A DNA stretch of 64,000 bases. It comes from Sphingomonas sp. Leaf242 (GTDB lineage: Bacteria > Pseudomonadota > Alphaproteobacteria > Sphingomonadales > Sphingomonadaceae). Below are positions 45,110 to 54,181 of this stretch, in pieces (position 1 is the first letter of the stretch; each line of letters starts with the position of its first letter). The notes under the pieces are model-generated. The model had not been told where the DNA came from and made no database searches. It was given only the letters and a program-made list of their open reading frames with translations. Location: assembly GCF_001422045.1 (NCBI RefSeq), contig NZ_LMLW01000008.1, positions 160,292 to 224,291 on the forward strand, read 5' to 3'. The translations under genes were made by a program, and so were the position numbers.

Positions 45110-45190
45110 GGCGGGCAGCCGGCCACGTACGGCTGACTCCGGCAAGGCGCAGGCGGGCAGCCGGCCACGCCCGGCTGACTCCGCCAAGCC
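45110..45190. repeat. Two tandem ~42-bp units with internal hairpins
   Basis: GGCGGGCAGCCGGCCACG..CGGCTGACTCCG occurs twice in a row. Each unit holds CAGCCGG...CCGGCTG-type inverted arms. Starts 6 nt past the DUF1134 stop, so possibly a terminator array. Confidence 0.75.
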
Positions 45191-45348
45191 CGGCCGGCGG
45201 GCATAGCCCGTCCGACGGCATGGGCTTTGCCCATGACGCGCGCCACACGCGACACGCCCAAGCCGCTCACACCGCCCGCCAACATTCCCACGCCCGGCAA
45301 ATCCAGGCGACGAGTTGACGCCCCCTCCCCACGCGCTACCCCAGGCCA

Positions 45349-45693
45349 ATGGCAAAACCCGACCGCCTCGCCCGTCTCGACGCCCAGCGCGAGGATCTCG
45401 AAACCGAGTACCGCGACACCCTGATCGCCGCGCTGGAGAAGACCGCGTCGGGATCGCTCGGGCTGTTCGACCGCAGCGCCGACCGCCGCGTCCGCGCCGC
45501 GATCGCGCCGACGATCGACGCGCTCACCGACATGGGTGCGGACATCGACGCAATGCGCGACCGCCTGCTGCTCGAGCCGTTCGCGCTCCACCACGACTTC
45601 TTCGCGGCGCGCGGCCCGGTCAGCGCCAGCGCGGTCGGCGAGCAGAAGGAAGCGCGGTTATGGCTGGACCGACTGAAAGCTTCACCGCTCTAG
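45349..45693 (+). CDS. Conserved hypothetical protein, helical
   Basis: 114 residues, charged and almost wholly helical (LARLDAQREDLETEYRDTL, then SGSLGLFDRSADRRVRAAIAPTI and a C-terminal helix). No membrane segment, no signal. I do not recognise a family. ATG 45349 follows the weak AGG of CCAGGCCA. Single gene, convergent with pyrC. Confidence 0.6.
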   Translation: MAKPDRLARLDAQREDLETEYRDTLIAALEKTASGSLGLFDRSADRRVRAAIAPTIDALTDMGADIDAMRDRLLLEPFALHHDFFAARGPVSASAVGEQKEARLWLDRLKASPL

Positions 45694-45862
45694 CACAAAC
45701 AGTGGGACGGGTATCGCGGCGACGGTTCGCTTAGTGCCACCGAGCGAATGTCGAAGCCCTCAGGGCGCGTCGTGTCCGTCACCCAGAATATCCCGGCTGT
45801 CACTGGAATGACAGGTGGAAGGACGGGACCAGCGGGACGCGCATGCTGCTAAGGGCTGGGAA

Positions 45863-46900
45863 TCACACCTCGAATCGCCACCCGACCGTCGTCCCCGCGA
45901 GGAACGGCACCACCGCGGTCGCGCCCTCGCCGATCGACGCCGGCACCTCGACCGCATCGCGCACCAGCGTCACCGTGCCGTCGTTCAGCGGCAGCCCGTA
46001 GAACCGCGCGCCATGCTCGGACGCGAACGCTTCGAACTTGTCGATCGCACCCTCTTCCTCGAACACGCGCAGATATGCCTCGAGCGCGAACGGCGCGTTG
46101 AAGATTCCCGCGCACCCGCAGCCCGATTCCTTCGCGCCGACGACATGCGGCGCGCTGTCGGTGCCGAGGAAAAACCGCGGCGATCCCGATACCGCCGCCT
46201 TGCGGACCGCGAGGCGGTGCGTCTCGCGCTTCAGCACCGGCAGGCAATAGGCATGCGGCCTGAGCCCGCCGTCGAACAGCGCGTTGCGGTTGATCAGCAG
46301 ATGCTGCGGCGTGATCGTCGCGGCGATCGGGTGCGCCGCCTCGGTGACGAAGGCCGCGGCCTCGGCGGTGGTGATATGCTCGAGCACGATCTTAAGCGCG
46401 GGATAGTCGCGCGTCAGCGGCGTCAGCACGCGCTCGACGAACACCGCCTCGCGGTCGAAGATGTCGATCGACTTGTCGGTCACCTCGCCGTGGATCAGCA
46501 GCGGCATGCCGATTCGCTGCAACGTCTCCAGCACCCCGGTCAGCGCGCGGATATCGGTGACGCCGTGCGCCGAGTTGGTCGTCGCATGCGCGGGGTACAG
46601 CTTGCACGCCGCGAACACGCCCTCCGCATAGCCGCGCTCGATCTCCGCCGGATCGGTACCGTCGGTCAGGTAACACGTCATCAGCGGGGTGAAACCGACG
46701 TCTCCGCCAAGCGCCGCCATGATCCGCTCGCGATACGCCTTCGCGGCGTCGATCGTCGTCACCGGCGGAGTAAGGTTCGGCATGATGATCGCGCGCGCGA
46801 ACTGCCGCGCGGTGTGGTGCGCGACCGCGTCCAGCATCGCGCCATCGCGCAGGTGGACGTGCCAGTCGTCGGGGCGGCGGATCGTGAGGCGCTCGGTCAT
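45863..46900 (-). CDS. pyrC: Dihydroorotase (class II)
   Basis: 345-residue zinc amidohydrolase that closes carbamoyl-aspartate to dihydroorotate in pyrimidine synthesis. Zinc ligands HVHLRD (H14, H16), carboxylated lysine K100 in ACKLYPAH, His in LLIHGEV and EHITT, Asp in LGTDSAPH. The length and motifs are those of the E. coli PyrC class. Divergent from ygfZ with a 104-nt gap. Confidence 0.96.
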   Translation of the reverse strand: MTERLTIRRPDDWHVHLRDGAMLDAVAHHTARQFARAIIMPNLTPPVTTIDAAKAYRERIMAALGGDVGFTPLMTCYLTDGTDPAEIERGYAEGVFAACKLYPAHATTNSAHGVTDIRALTGVLETLQRIGMPLLIHGEVTDKSIDIFDREAVFVERVLTPLTRDYPALKIVLEHITTAEAAAFVTEAAHPIAATITPQHLLINRNALFDGGLRPHAYCLPVLKRETHRLAVRKAAVSGSPRFFLGTDSAPHVVGAKESGCGCAGIFNAPFALEAYLRVFEEEGAIDKFEAFASEHGARFYGLPLNDGTVTLVRDAVEVPASIGEGATAVVPFLAGTTVGWRFEV

Positions 46901-47004
46901 GCGCTCCTCCTATCGGCGCGGGCGCGTCGGCGCCATATCCCTGTGGTGATATCCCGCGGTGCGATCCAGCTTGGAAATCGCCGTCCGCGCACTAGGTGGT
47001 GGCT

Positions 47005-47739
47005 ATGGACCAGCAATCTTCCGCAACGATGCTCGCCGACCGCAGCGTGATCCGCGTCGCCGGCGACGACGTGCGCGGCTTCCTGCAAGGCCTCGTCACC
47101 GCCGATACCGCGGCGCTCACGCCCGACACCCCCGCCTGGGCCGCGCTGCTCTCGCCGCAGGGCAAGGCGCTGTTCGACTTCATCCTCTGGGCAGACGGCG
47201 ATGCGGTGCTGATCGATGCCGAGGCAGCACAGGCCGAGGCGCTCGCGAAACGCCTGTCGATGTACCGACTGCGTCGCGCGATCACGATCCAGCCCGATGA
47301 CCGCAAGGTGCATTGGTCGTCAGCGGGAGAGGGCATCCCCGACCCGCGTCTCGCCGCCCTCGGCCGGCGCTGGCTCGCCCCGGCGTCAGAGCCGACGCGC
47401 GATTGGCACGCGCATCGCCTGTCGCTGGGCGTCGCCGAGGGCGTCGGCGAGCTTGGCGCAGGCGAGACCTTGTGGCTCGAATGCAACGCCCGCGAACTGA
47501 ACGGCGTCAGTTTCACCAAGGGGTGTTACGTCGGGCAGGAGAACACCGCGCGAATGCATCACCGCGCCAAGGTCAACCGCCGGCTCGTCGTCGCACCGCT
47601 CACCGAAACCGGACCGCGCACCCGCGCCGCCTATCCGGAGCTCGGCCTGATGGTCGAGCACCGCCGCATCGACGCGCTCGGCGACGCGATCGTCCCGGAG
47701 TGGCTGGCCGCGGCGCTGGCGGAAACCGCATCGGACTGA
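47005..47739 (+). CDS. ygfZ: Folate-dependent Fe-S cluster assembly protein YgfZ/GcvT-like
   Basis: 244 residues of the GcvT fold. The YgfZ signature K-G-C-Y-x-G-Q-E appears as FTKGCYVGQENTARM (C174). ADRSVIRVAGDDVRGFLQGLVTAD is the standard N-terminus. It uses tetrahydrofolate to support maturation of some Fe-S enzymes. ATG 47005 (AGGTGG upstream) is preferred over GTG 46996. Divergent from pyrC, convergent with the next gene. Confidence 0.9.
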   Translation: MDQQSSATMLADRSVIRVAGDDVRGFLQGLVTADTAALTPDTPAWAALLSPQGKALFDFILWADGDAVLIDAEAAQAEALAKRLSMYRLRRAITIQPDDRKVHWSSAGEGIPDPRLAALGRRWLAPASEPTRDWHAHRLSLGVAEGVGELGAGETLWLECNARELNGVSFTKGCYVGQENTARMHHRAKVNRRLVVAPLTETGPRTRAAYPELGLMVEHRRIDALGDAIVPEWLAAALAETASD

Positions 47740-47760
47740 AGACCGACCAACGGCGCGCGG

Positions 47761-48660
47761 TCACTTCGCCGACGACGGCGTGATCTCGCTGCCCTTGACC
47801 CGCCACACGCGCTTGTCCGGCGTCGCGACGAACACCGGCATATGCAGGCTGTACGAGGCGAACACATGGATCTCGGTCGGGACGGGATCGAGCAGATGAT
47901 TGACCACGAACCCGACCGGCGTCGCGCCCGGCGGCAGCTTCGGCGCGGTCATCGCGAGGCAGCCGAGCGTGTAGGGGCGTGATGCCACCACTCTGCCATC
48001 GCGATCGACGAGCACGCGGTAGTGGCCGCCCATCGGAAACGTCGTCGCCTCCTTCTGTGCCGACAGCAGGTAGACCGCGATCAACCCGTCCTTTTGCGGC
48101 GGGAGCACGACGCTGTTGAACGACAACGGCGTGCAGGGCTTGTACCCGCGCGCGACGGCCGCCTGTGTCGCCACCTCGCGGGCGCGCACCAAAAGAGCCT
48201 GCGCGGATGTCAGCGCGGCCGGTCGCACGAGGACCTCCTGCGACACGACCTTCCCGCCGCGCACGTCCGCCACGAAGAACGCCTGCGCCGCAACGCCTGC
48301 CCCGCGATAATAGGTCACGTGCAACGTCCGCGGGTCGGGCTGCTCGACGACATACCCGCCGGGACCGCGCAGTTCGCTTTTCGGGATCGCGGCGGTCAAC
48401 GCATCCGAACTGACCCACGCCGCCCGATCGAACGTATAGAGCAGCGATCCGAGCCTTGCCGCCTGCGCGATACGCTGAGCGTCGGACGGCCCGCGCGGAG
48501 TGGGGCCGCTGGGCGTTGGGCTGCTCGGCGTGGGCAGCGATGTTACCGAACCGGCCGATGCCGACCCGTTTTGCTGGGGCACGCCGGGTTCGCGAGGAGC
48601 GGTCGCCCCCTGGAGAATGGCGGCACCGATCGTCAGGATATGCGCGATGACCAATGTCAT
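47761..48660 (-). CDS. Secreted hypothetical protein
   Basis: 299 residues. A hydrophobic N-terminus (MTLVIAHILTIGAAILQGATA) acts as a signal, followed by a Pro/Ser-rich linker with SPTPSGPTPRGP. The globular part has AVYLLSAQKEATTFPMGGHYRVLVD and LDPVPTEIHVFASYSLHMPVFVATP but no motif I can name. One cysteine pair. The 60 nt upstream hold a 15-bp tandem repeat that may affect its promoter. Confidence 0.6.
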   Translation of the reverse strand: MTLVIAHILTIGAAILQGATAPREPGVPQQNGSASAGSVTSLPTPSSPTPSGPTPRGPSDAQRIAQAARLGSLLYTFDRAAWVSSDALTAAIPKSELRGPGGYVVEQPDPRTLHVTYYRGAGVAAQAFFVADVRGGKVVSQEVLVRPAALTSAQALLVRAREVATQAAVARGYKPCTPLSFNSVVLPPQKDGLIAVYLLSAQKEATTFPMGGHYRVLVDRDGRVVASRPYTLGCLAMTAPKLPPGATPVGFVVNHLLDPVPTEIHVFASYSLHMPVFVATPDKRVWRVKGSEITPSSAK

Positions 48661-48720
48661 GTCCCCCGCGGCAAAGCGCTATGCTGGACGCTGCATCGGC
48701 GACAGGCAAGGCCACGCCAA

Positions 48721-48795
48721 TCTCGATCAAGCCACTCTCGATCAAAGCCATCTCGATCAAAGCCATCTCGATCAAAGCCATCTCGATCAGCCTGG
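48721..48795. repeat. 15-bp tandem repeat, about five units
   Basis: TCTCGATCAAAGCCA repeats about five times; the first unit has 14 bp and the last is diverged. It lies in the 250-nt gap between the secreted hypothetical (start 48660) and the ompA-family gene, about 60 nt upstream of the former. Confidence 0.9.
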
Positions 48796-48830
48796 TCCAA
48801 CCCCTGAAATGCTGAACACCTCCGGCGCGC

Positions 48831-48866
48831 AAAAGAAAAGGGAGGCCGGCTTGCGCCGACCTCCCC
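48831..48866 (-). terminator. Rho-independent terminator of the OmpA-family gene
   Basis: On the minus strand GGGAGGTCGGCGCAAGCCGGCCTCCC folds into a strong stem and is followed by TTTTCTTTT. It starts 45 nt after the stop at 48911. Confidence 0.9.
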
Positions 48867-48910
48867 GATCTTCGTTCCGTAGCCGACCCGAGGGTCGACT
48901 GGCGAAAGTC

Positions 48911-50032
48911 TTACTGGCCCGAACCCGGACCGTAGGTGACTTCCACGCGACGGTTCTGCACTTCGCGAACGCCATCGGCGGTCTCGACGCGCGGACGGGT
49001 CTCGCCGAACGCTTCCGTCGAGATGACACCCTCTGGGATGGCATGCGACGAAAGGTACGCCTTGGCGGCGTCTGCACGACGCTGCGAGAGACCGACGTTG
49101 TACGATGCTGCACCCGACTTGTCGGTGAAGCCCGCGATCATGACCTGGGCATTGCCGCACGACTGGTACTGCGTGACGGCGTTGTCGAGGATCGATGCTG
49201 CCTCTGGCGTGATGTCCGACTTGTCCCATTCGAAGAACACGATGAACGGACCAGGCGAGCAGACGACCTCTGCTGGCGGCGGCGGCGCTGGCGGCGCAAC
49301 CGGCTCAGGTGCCGGTGCTGGCGGCGGCGGTGCTGGCTCGGCAGGCGAACCGAAGTTGTACGTCAGGCCACCGAGGATGCTGTGCGAGCGGTAACGACCG
49401 TCGAACACGCGGTTCGACACGTCGACCAGCTTGACGTTCTCGGCATTGAAGAAGCGATACTTCAACGTTGCGTCGACGTGGTTGCTGAGCGGTGCACGGA
49501 TACCGGCAAGACCCTGATACGCGAACACGGTGTCCGAGTCGTTCAGGAAGTCGCCACCGCTGGTGAGGCCGTACTTCGCCTTGACGCGAGCAACACCGAC
49601 ACCGCCGCCGACGAAGCCCTGGATGCCGTCGTCCGGACCGAAGTCCAGAAGGCCGTTCAGCATGAAGCTGAGCGCCGACGACGAACCACCGGCACCATCG
49701 TAGCTGCCAGCTGCGGCATTGCCGCGAACGCCAGCCTGCGTGAAGGTCGGCGTGGTCGTGGACGACGTGTAGCCGTCAACGGTTGCACGACGATAGCCGA
49801 CTTCGGTTTCCAGACGGAAACCACCGAAATCGTAGCCCATGACGCCATCGACGTCATAGCCATAGTTATGATCAACCGACCCAGCGCTCTTGAGAGCACC
49901 GATGTCATAGTTGATGTCTTCAACGATCATCGCACCGCCTTCAGCGCCAACGTACCACGACTTGTCGCGGGCGAGGGCGGGAGTGGCGAGTGCGGTGGAG
50001 GCGAGTGCCAGAACGACGGCAAGCTTCCGCAT
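48911..50032 (-). CDS. OmpA-family outer-membrane protein
   Basis: 373 residues. Signal peptide ~1-21 (ending TPALA), an eight-strand-type beta-barrel (~22-240, with YVGAEGGAMIVED and YRSHSILGGLTYNF), a Pro/Ala-rich linker (APPPPAPAPEPVAPPAP) and a C-terminal OmpA peptidoglycan-binding domain (FFEWDKSDITPEA, GFTDKSGAASYNVGLSQRRA). It anchors the outer membrane to peptidoglycan. ATG 50032 has AAAGGGGA upstream. Strong terminator follows. Probably highly expressed. Confidence 0.95.
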   Translation of the reverse strand: MRKLAVVLALASTALATPALARDKSWYVGAEGGAMIVEDINYDIGALKSAGSVDHNYGYDVDGVMGYDFGGFRLETEVGYRRATVDGYTSSTTTPTFTQAGVRGNAAAGSYDGAGGSSSALSFMLNGLLDFGPDDGIQGFVGGGVGVARVKAKYGLTSGGDFLNDSDTVFAYQGLAGIRAPLSNHVDATLKYRFFNAENVKLVDVSNRVFDGRYRSHSILGGLTYNFGSPAEPAPPPPAPAPEPVAPPAPPPPAEVVCSPGPFIVFFEWDKSDITPEAASILDNAVTQYQSCGNAQVMIAGFTDKSGAASYNVGLSQRRADAAKAYLSSHAIPEGVISTEAFGETRPRVETADGVREVQNRRVEVTYGPGSGQ

Positions 50033-50152
50033 ACTAAATCCCCTTTCATGAGTGTCACACGGACATCGCAAACTCCCTATCCTCGGCCTTGTTTCCACGC
50101 AAGCGAACAAAAGTTCCCACTGTGGCAGGAACGACACAGTTTTCGCCGTGTT

Positions 50153-50665
50153 TCAGGCAGATATCATCCCGTGCCCGCGCAATGCGTCCAGGATGGCCAC
50201 GATTGCGCTTCTCGCGTCGCTATCCGCGAGCGTGGCGCCGGCGAGCAGCGCAGGCGGATTCGCGATCGCCGGACGCCGTGCGCCGACCACGATCTGCCCG
50301 CCGATCGTCACGTTGGTGCCCGACATCACGCCGCTTACCCAGGTTCCCGCACTGAACCGCACGATGTGTCGGTCGCCGCCATGCCACACCATCATTCCCT
50401 CGCGCGGCACGACGAATCGCCAGCCGCCGGCCGTCCAGGCTGCGAGCGCGAACGCGTGTCCGGCCCAGTCGCCGGTCGGCGCCGCGCCGAGGATCCATGC
50501 CGCCCCCTGTTCCGGGTCGGCCGGCGGCACCGTCGCACCGACCGCAAGGACACTCGCCTGCACCGCGATATCGAGGATCGCCAATGCCTCGTTGTGTGTC
50601 GATTCTTTCTGCGCCTGCCCCGGTTGCAGCAGCGGCAGCGAAAGCCGCGATGTCGTGTCGCTCAT
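50153..50665 (-). CDS. DUF2793 protein, last gene of the GTA-like cluster
   Basis: 170 residues. N-terminus SRLSLPLLQPGQAQKESTHNEAL and the W-rich middle (GAAWILGAAPTGDWAGHA) are typical of DUF2793, a small fibre- or receptor-binding-type protein at the 3' end of GTA and phage tail modules in alphaproteobacteria. It follows the tail hub gene by 25 nt and is probably its transcriptional partner. Structural role inferred. Confidence 0.85.
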   Translation of the reverse strand: MSDTTSRLSLPLLQPGQAQKESTHNEALAILDIAVQASVLAVGATVPPADPEQGAAWILGAAPTGDWAGHAFALAAWTAGGWRFVVPREGMMVWHGGDRHIVRFSAGTWVSGVMSGTNVTIGGQIVVGARRPAIANPPALLAGATLADSDARSAIVAILDALRGHGMISA

Positions 50666-50690
50666 GGTCCACTCCCCCTGTCGTTCGAAT

Positions 50691-52838
50691 TCAGGCCGGT
50701 ATCGTCAGGTGCGCCGTCAGCGATTCGCCGAAGATTCCGCGCTGGGATATCGCCAGCGAGACCGCGCCACCGGCCAGATCGGTGTCGGTCAGCGTGACGA
50801 GCGGCGCGGTCGTGTCGACGGTGCGCGTCACGCCGCCCGCGGCGATCGTCACCCGGTACGCTTCGCTTTCCTCGGCGAGCGGCGCATCCACCCCATCGAT
50901 CCAGCGCCACCCGGCGCGGCTGCGACGAACCCAGCGCACCGTCGCGCCGCCGTCGCCGTCACGCGTGAAGGTGACGTGGACCGGCGACGGCGGCACGACC
51001 GAGGCGCCGCGGAGCACGCAGCGCATCTCGACCGGGCTCATGTCGCCGACGCCCGACGCCATCACCCGCACTTCGCGGCCGAGCACCGACAGCGGCAGGT
51101 CGATCGTCCGCGCGGCATCCGTCTCCAACAGCACGAACCGATCGCCCGCGACTTGCGGACTCGCCGCCTCGGTGCCCCGCCGCCCCCGCAACAGCGTCCG
51201 CAGCCGCCATCGTCCCCCGCCGAGCGGCTCGGCCCGCCCGAACTGCACCAGCTCGTCGCCGAGCAGCGCGAGATTGCTGCCCCGGTCGAGCGCGTCCGCA
51301 TCGGCATCCGCCAGCATCATGGCAGGATGCGCGAGCCGCACGTCGAACGCGCCGCGCCGGTCGATCATCGTCGCCGGCCCGCCCGGCACCACCGCCTCGA
51401 CCACACCGATCACGCCGGGCGCCGCGCTCGCGCCCGCCGCCGTCCAGCTGATCCCGTCGTCGATGCTGTAGAGCAACGCCGCCTGCCGCCACCCCGCGCC
51501 TGCGCCCGCCGCGACCACGGTCATCCGCGGCATCGACAACGGCGCATCGTCGAGCCCCGGTATCTCGAACGCGTGGAGGATCGTCGCGCCGACCACCGCA
51601 TCGACCGCGCCGACCACCCGGCCGCTGGTCGCGGTCGCCGGGATCGACGCGATCGTCACCGGCACGAGGCCGAGCGTGGTTACCATTCCTTCGATCGCGG
51701 TGTCGGTCACCCGCCAGACGCCCGCCTCGCCCGCGATCGTCACGCAGGCACCCGGCGCGATCGCCATCGCCGCGAACCCGCTCGTCACCGTCCGCCGCAC
51801 GCGCCCCGCCTCGGCCCGCGCCAGAATCGCCTCCGCCACCGTCTTGGCCGCACCCGCGTCGAGCACCGCCGGCACCTCGACCCGCTCGTCGCGCACGCCG
51901 GCGCCCGGCCGCCGCGCGCGCTGCACGCCCGTCTGGTAATCGCGCGCCGCATCATAATAGCCGAGCGTCACGGTCCGCGGCACCGTCTCGATCGCGGCGA
52001 CCGCACGCGTCCGCCGCGCGCCCTTGTCGCCGACCGCGAAACCTTCGTCCGCGACACGCACGACGGCAGCCGCCGCATCGCGCATCGCCAGCCCGTCGCC
52101 GACCGGCGCGAACCACGCGCCGGTCGCCTGCCCGAGCAAGTCGAGCACGGCGCGGACGCTCCCGCCCGACGCCGCGAACCCACCGACCGACAACGCCGCA
52201 GCCCCCGACACCTCGGGCGCCAGCGACCTTGCGATCGTCGACACCAGCACCGCGCCCTGATCCGCGATCACCTCGAACGTCAGCGACGGGATCCGATTGC
52301 CGAAATCCGCCAGCTGCAACATCTCGAACACCGCATACGCCGCGCCTCTATATGCCGGTGTCGCGCCCCCTTCCGCCGACGCGATCAGCGGATCGACCGC
52401 CTGGTCCTCGCCGCCGAGATGCAGCCGGAACCCCGTCGCGGTCTTGAAATCGCCGCCCGCCCCGCGCAGCAATTTCCCCTCCGCCCAGATCCGCCCCACC
52501 CCCAGGATCGCACGCGCCGACAGCAGCACCGCGAACGACGCCGCATAGGAATAGGTCGAGGTGCTCGGCTGCCCCTTGCCGCCCCGCGACGTCGACCGGC
52601 TCTCGATCAGGTCGGTCGCCCAGATCACCGTCCCCGCCACGCGCAGCGTCCCGAACAGTTTCGGGATCTGGTTCCCGTACGACGACGTCTGCACCGCCAG
52701 CTCGACCAGCCGCGGCCCCTCGCGCCGCTTGGGCGCGAACAGCGCGTGATCGACCGATTGCCCGATCAGCGCGCCGATCGCGCCGCCGATCGGTCCGCCC
52801 ACCGCGGTACCCACCGCCGTCAGGATCAAGGTCGCCAT
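50691..52838 (-). CDS. Tail hub/baseplate protein (RcGTA gp15-like, Rcc01698 type)
   Basis: 715 residues from ATG 52838, which is only 1 nt from the P60 stop. The N-terminus ILTAVGTAVGGPIGGAIGALIGQ is Gly-rich, followed by the phage tail-3/hub domain (RLVELAVQTSSYGNQIPKLFGTLRVAG; ATDLIESRSTS) and a C-terminal beta-rich fibronectin-like part. It is shorter than the ~1300-residue RcGTA gp15, which has an N-terminal TIM-barrel domain. Here the barrel-like domain seems to sit in the DUF2460 gene instead. Confidence 0.85.
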   Translation of the reverse strand: MATLILTAVGTAVGGPIGGAIGALIGQSVDHALFAPKRREGPRLVELAVQTSSYGNQIPKLFGTLRVAGTVIWATDLIESRSTSRGGKGQPSTSTYSYAASFAVLLSARAILGVGRIWAEGKLLRGAGGDFKTATGFRLHLGGEDQAVDPLIASAEGGATPAYRGAAYAVFEMLQLADFGNRIPSLTFEVIADQGAVLVSTIARSLAPEVSGAAALSVGGFAASGGSVRAVLDLLGQATGAWFAPVGDGLAMRDAAAAVVRVADEGFAVGDKGARRTRAVAAIETVPRTVTLGYYDAARDYQTGVQRARRPGAGVRDERVEVPAVLDAGAAKTVAEAILARAEAGRVRRTVTSGFAAMAIAPGACVTIAGEAGVWRVTDTAIEGMVTTLGLVPVTIASIPATATSGRVVGAVDAVVGATILHAFEIPGLDDAPLSMPRMTVVAAGAGAGWRQAALLYSIDDGISWTAAGASAAPGVIGVVEAVVPGGPATMIDRRGAFDVRLAHPAMMLADADADALDRGSNLALLGDELVQFGRAEPLGGGRWRLRTLLRGRRGTEAASPQVAGDRFVLLETDAARTIDLPLSVLGREVRVMASGVGDMSPVEMRCVLRGASVVPPSPVHVTFTRDGDGGATVRWVRRSRAGWRWIDGVDAPLAEESEAYRVTIAAGGVTRTVDTTAPLVTLTDTDLAGGAVSLAISQRGIFGESLTAHLTIPA

Positions 52839-52839
52839 G

Positions 52840-53214
52840 TCATTCCCCCATCCGCCAGACACCGATCAACGGCCAGGGCGGCATTCCCGGCCGCTCCACC
52901 ACGCGCCGCAACCCCGCGTCCGCATGCACGAATCCGCCCGCCGTCCTGATCCCCAGATGAAACTGCCCCGGCCCGACCGCCATCAGCAGCACGTCGCCGC
53001 TTTCCGCCGCGCCGACGATCCGCACCAGCATCCGGTCGAGCATCGCCACGTGGCCGCCGCGCAGCGCATAGCCGGTCGGCACCGCCCCCCGGAGGCCCCC
53101 CGCCTGCAACGCCAGCGCCACCAGCCCGACGCAATCGAGCCCGTCCGCCCCCCGCCCATGCAACCGGAACCGCGTCCCCACCGCGCGCAGCGCTGCCTCA
53201 GCAACGACGCTCAC
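52840..53214 (-). CDS. NlpC/P60 peptidase (RcGTA gp14-like)
   Basis: 124 residues from GTG 53214, overlapping the upstream stop (GTGA). Catalytic Cys28 in GADGLDCVGLVAL and His86 in GQFHLGIRT are of NlpC/P60 type. In RcGTA the equivalent is the tail-tip cell-wall peptidase that opens peptidoglycan during DNA delivery. The protein is compact, with a single domain. Confidence 0.9.
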   Translation of the reverse strand: MSVVAEAALRAVGTRFRLHGRGADGLDCVGLVALALQAGGLRGAVPTGYALRGGHVAMLDRMLVRIVGAAESGDVLLMAVGPGQFHLGIRTAGGFVHADAGLRRVVERPGMPPWPLIGVWRMGE

Positions 53215-54008
53215 GCGCCCGGATACCGCGTGAGCAGGTCGATCCCCGGCAGATGCGGTTCGCCGCGAAAATTCGCCGCGTTGCCGAACCGCGCGGCACA
53301 GGTGGCGAGACTCTTGTCGCACCCCTCGACCACTTCGACTAGCGCGCCCGCCTCGACCACGAAAGTCGGTACCGCCCGGAGCGTCACCGCCGCGCCGTCG
53401 GCCGCCGCGATCGCGCTCTCCAGCCCACCGTTCGCGCCACCGAACCAGCGCACCAGCCCGCCGCCGAGCCCGGCCGTCGCAAGATCGAGCGTCACCACCG
53501 GCCCGACGCACGCCACCACGCGCGCGAACCTTCGCCGCCCCGCCATTGCCACCCGACAGCGCCGATCGCCCAGCTCCGCGCGACATTCGGGCGACGTCTC
53601 CTCGACCACCGGCCGATCCAGCGCCGCGCTGCTCCCCCGCAGTTCCGCGGTAAAGCCGGTTTCGCCCAGCTCGACCGCACCGATCAACCCGCTCCCCAGA
53701 TCGGCGCGCGCCCGCGGATCGGTCCAGTCGACCGCGAACAGCGCGACGCGCGCGCCGTCCCAGCGCCCGGCGAGCAGATCGCGCTCGTCGATCGCCGCAC
53801 TCCTCAGCGCCCCCGCGACATCCATCGTGTCCGCCTCCAGCCCCGCGGAGCGCTCGATCGCCGACGGTGTCATCCCCGGCGCGGCGCGGTGCACCAGCCC
53901 GTCGACCACCAGATCGCGATCATGCGCGGTCAACCCGATCGCCACCCCATCCCGCCGCTCGATCCGCCAGCACACCGCGATCGTCGCCAGCTCCGCATCC
54001 AGAAACAT
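53211..54008 (-). CDS. DUF2163 tail protein (RcGTA gp13-like)
   Basis: 265 residues. AELATIAVCWRIERRDGVAIGLTAHDRDLV at the start and the C-terminal Cys-rich GCDKSLATCAARFGNAANFRGEPHLPG (conserved in DUF2163) identify it. In RcGTA this protein is a tail-tip/hub component with an iron-sulfur site; cysteines suitable for that are present here (CRAELGDRRC, GCDKSLATC). ATG 54008 has AAGGAGA upstream. Repeat A lies just upstream. Confidence 0.9.
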   Translation of the reverse strand: MFLDAELATIAVCWRIERRDGVAIGLTAHDRDLVVDGLVHRAAPGMTPSAIERSAGLEADTMDVAGALRSAAIDERDLLAGRWDGARVALFAVDWTDPRARADLGSGLIGAVELGETGFTAELRGSSAALDRPVVEETSPECRAELGDRRCRVAMAGRRRFARVVACVGPVVTLDLATAGLGGGLVRWFGGANGGLESAIAAADGAAVTLRAVPTFVVEAGALVEVVEGCDKSLATCAARFGNAANFRGEPHLPGIDLLTRYPGA

Positions 54009-54030
54009 GAAAGTCTCCTTCCAAAGAGAA

Positions 54031-54179
54031 CCCTCGCCCCTCCGGGGAGAGGGAGGGGCCCGCGCGCCCTTGCGCGTGGGAGGGAGAGGGGCATGAGGCT
54101 CGGAACCGGAATCCCAACCGCCCCTCACCCTCCCGTCGCCAAGCGGCTCCTCCTTCCCTCTCCCCGACCGGGAGAGGGA
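54031..54179 (-). repeat. GTA-cluster repeat copy A
   Basis: ~149-bp element filling the whole gap between the DUF2460 stop (54182) and the DUF2163 start region. In transcript sense it begins with a 10-bp stem GGGAGAGGG-type hairpin, then AAGGAGGAGC, and ends with CCCCGGAGGGGCGAGGG. Four other copies are in the cluster. Confidence 0.9.
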
Positions 54180-54181
54180 CA

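Noticed and set aside
50052..52949. Long plus-strand open frames opposite the GTA genes (also 54797-56539, 58236-60380, 61794-63965)
   Set aside because: They are Arg/Pro/His-rich antisense frames created by high GC and codon bias of the real minus-strand genes; no family features.
54031..54179. Open frames through the five repeats giving peptides such as PPTRKGARAPPSPRRGEG
   Set aside because: Readthrough of the repeat element with no start or ribosome site; same peptide arises at each copy.
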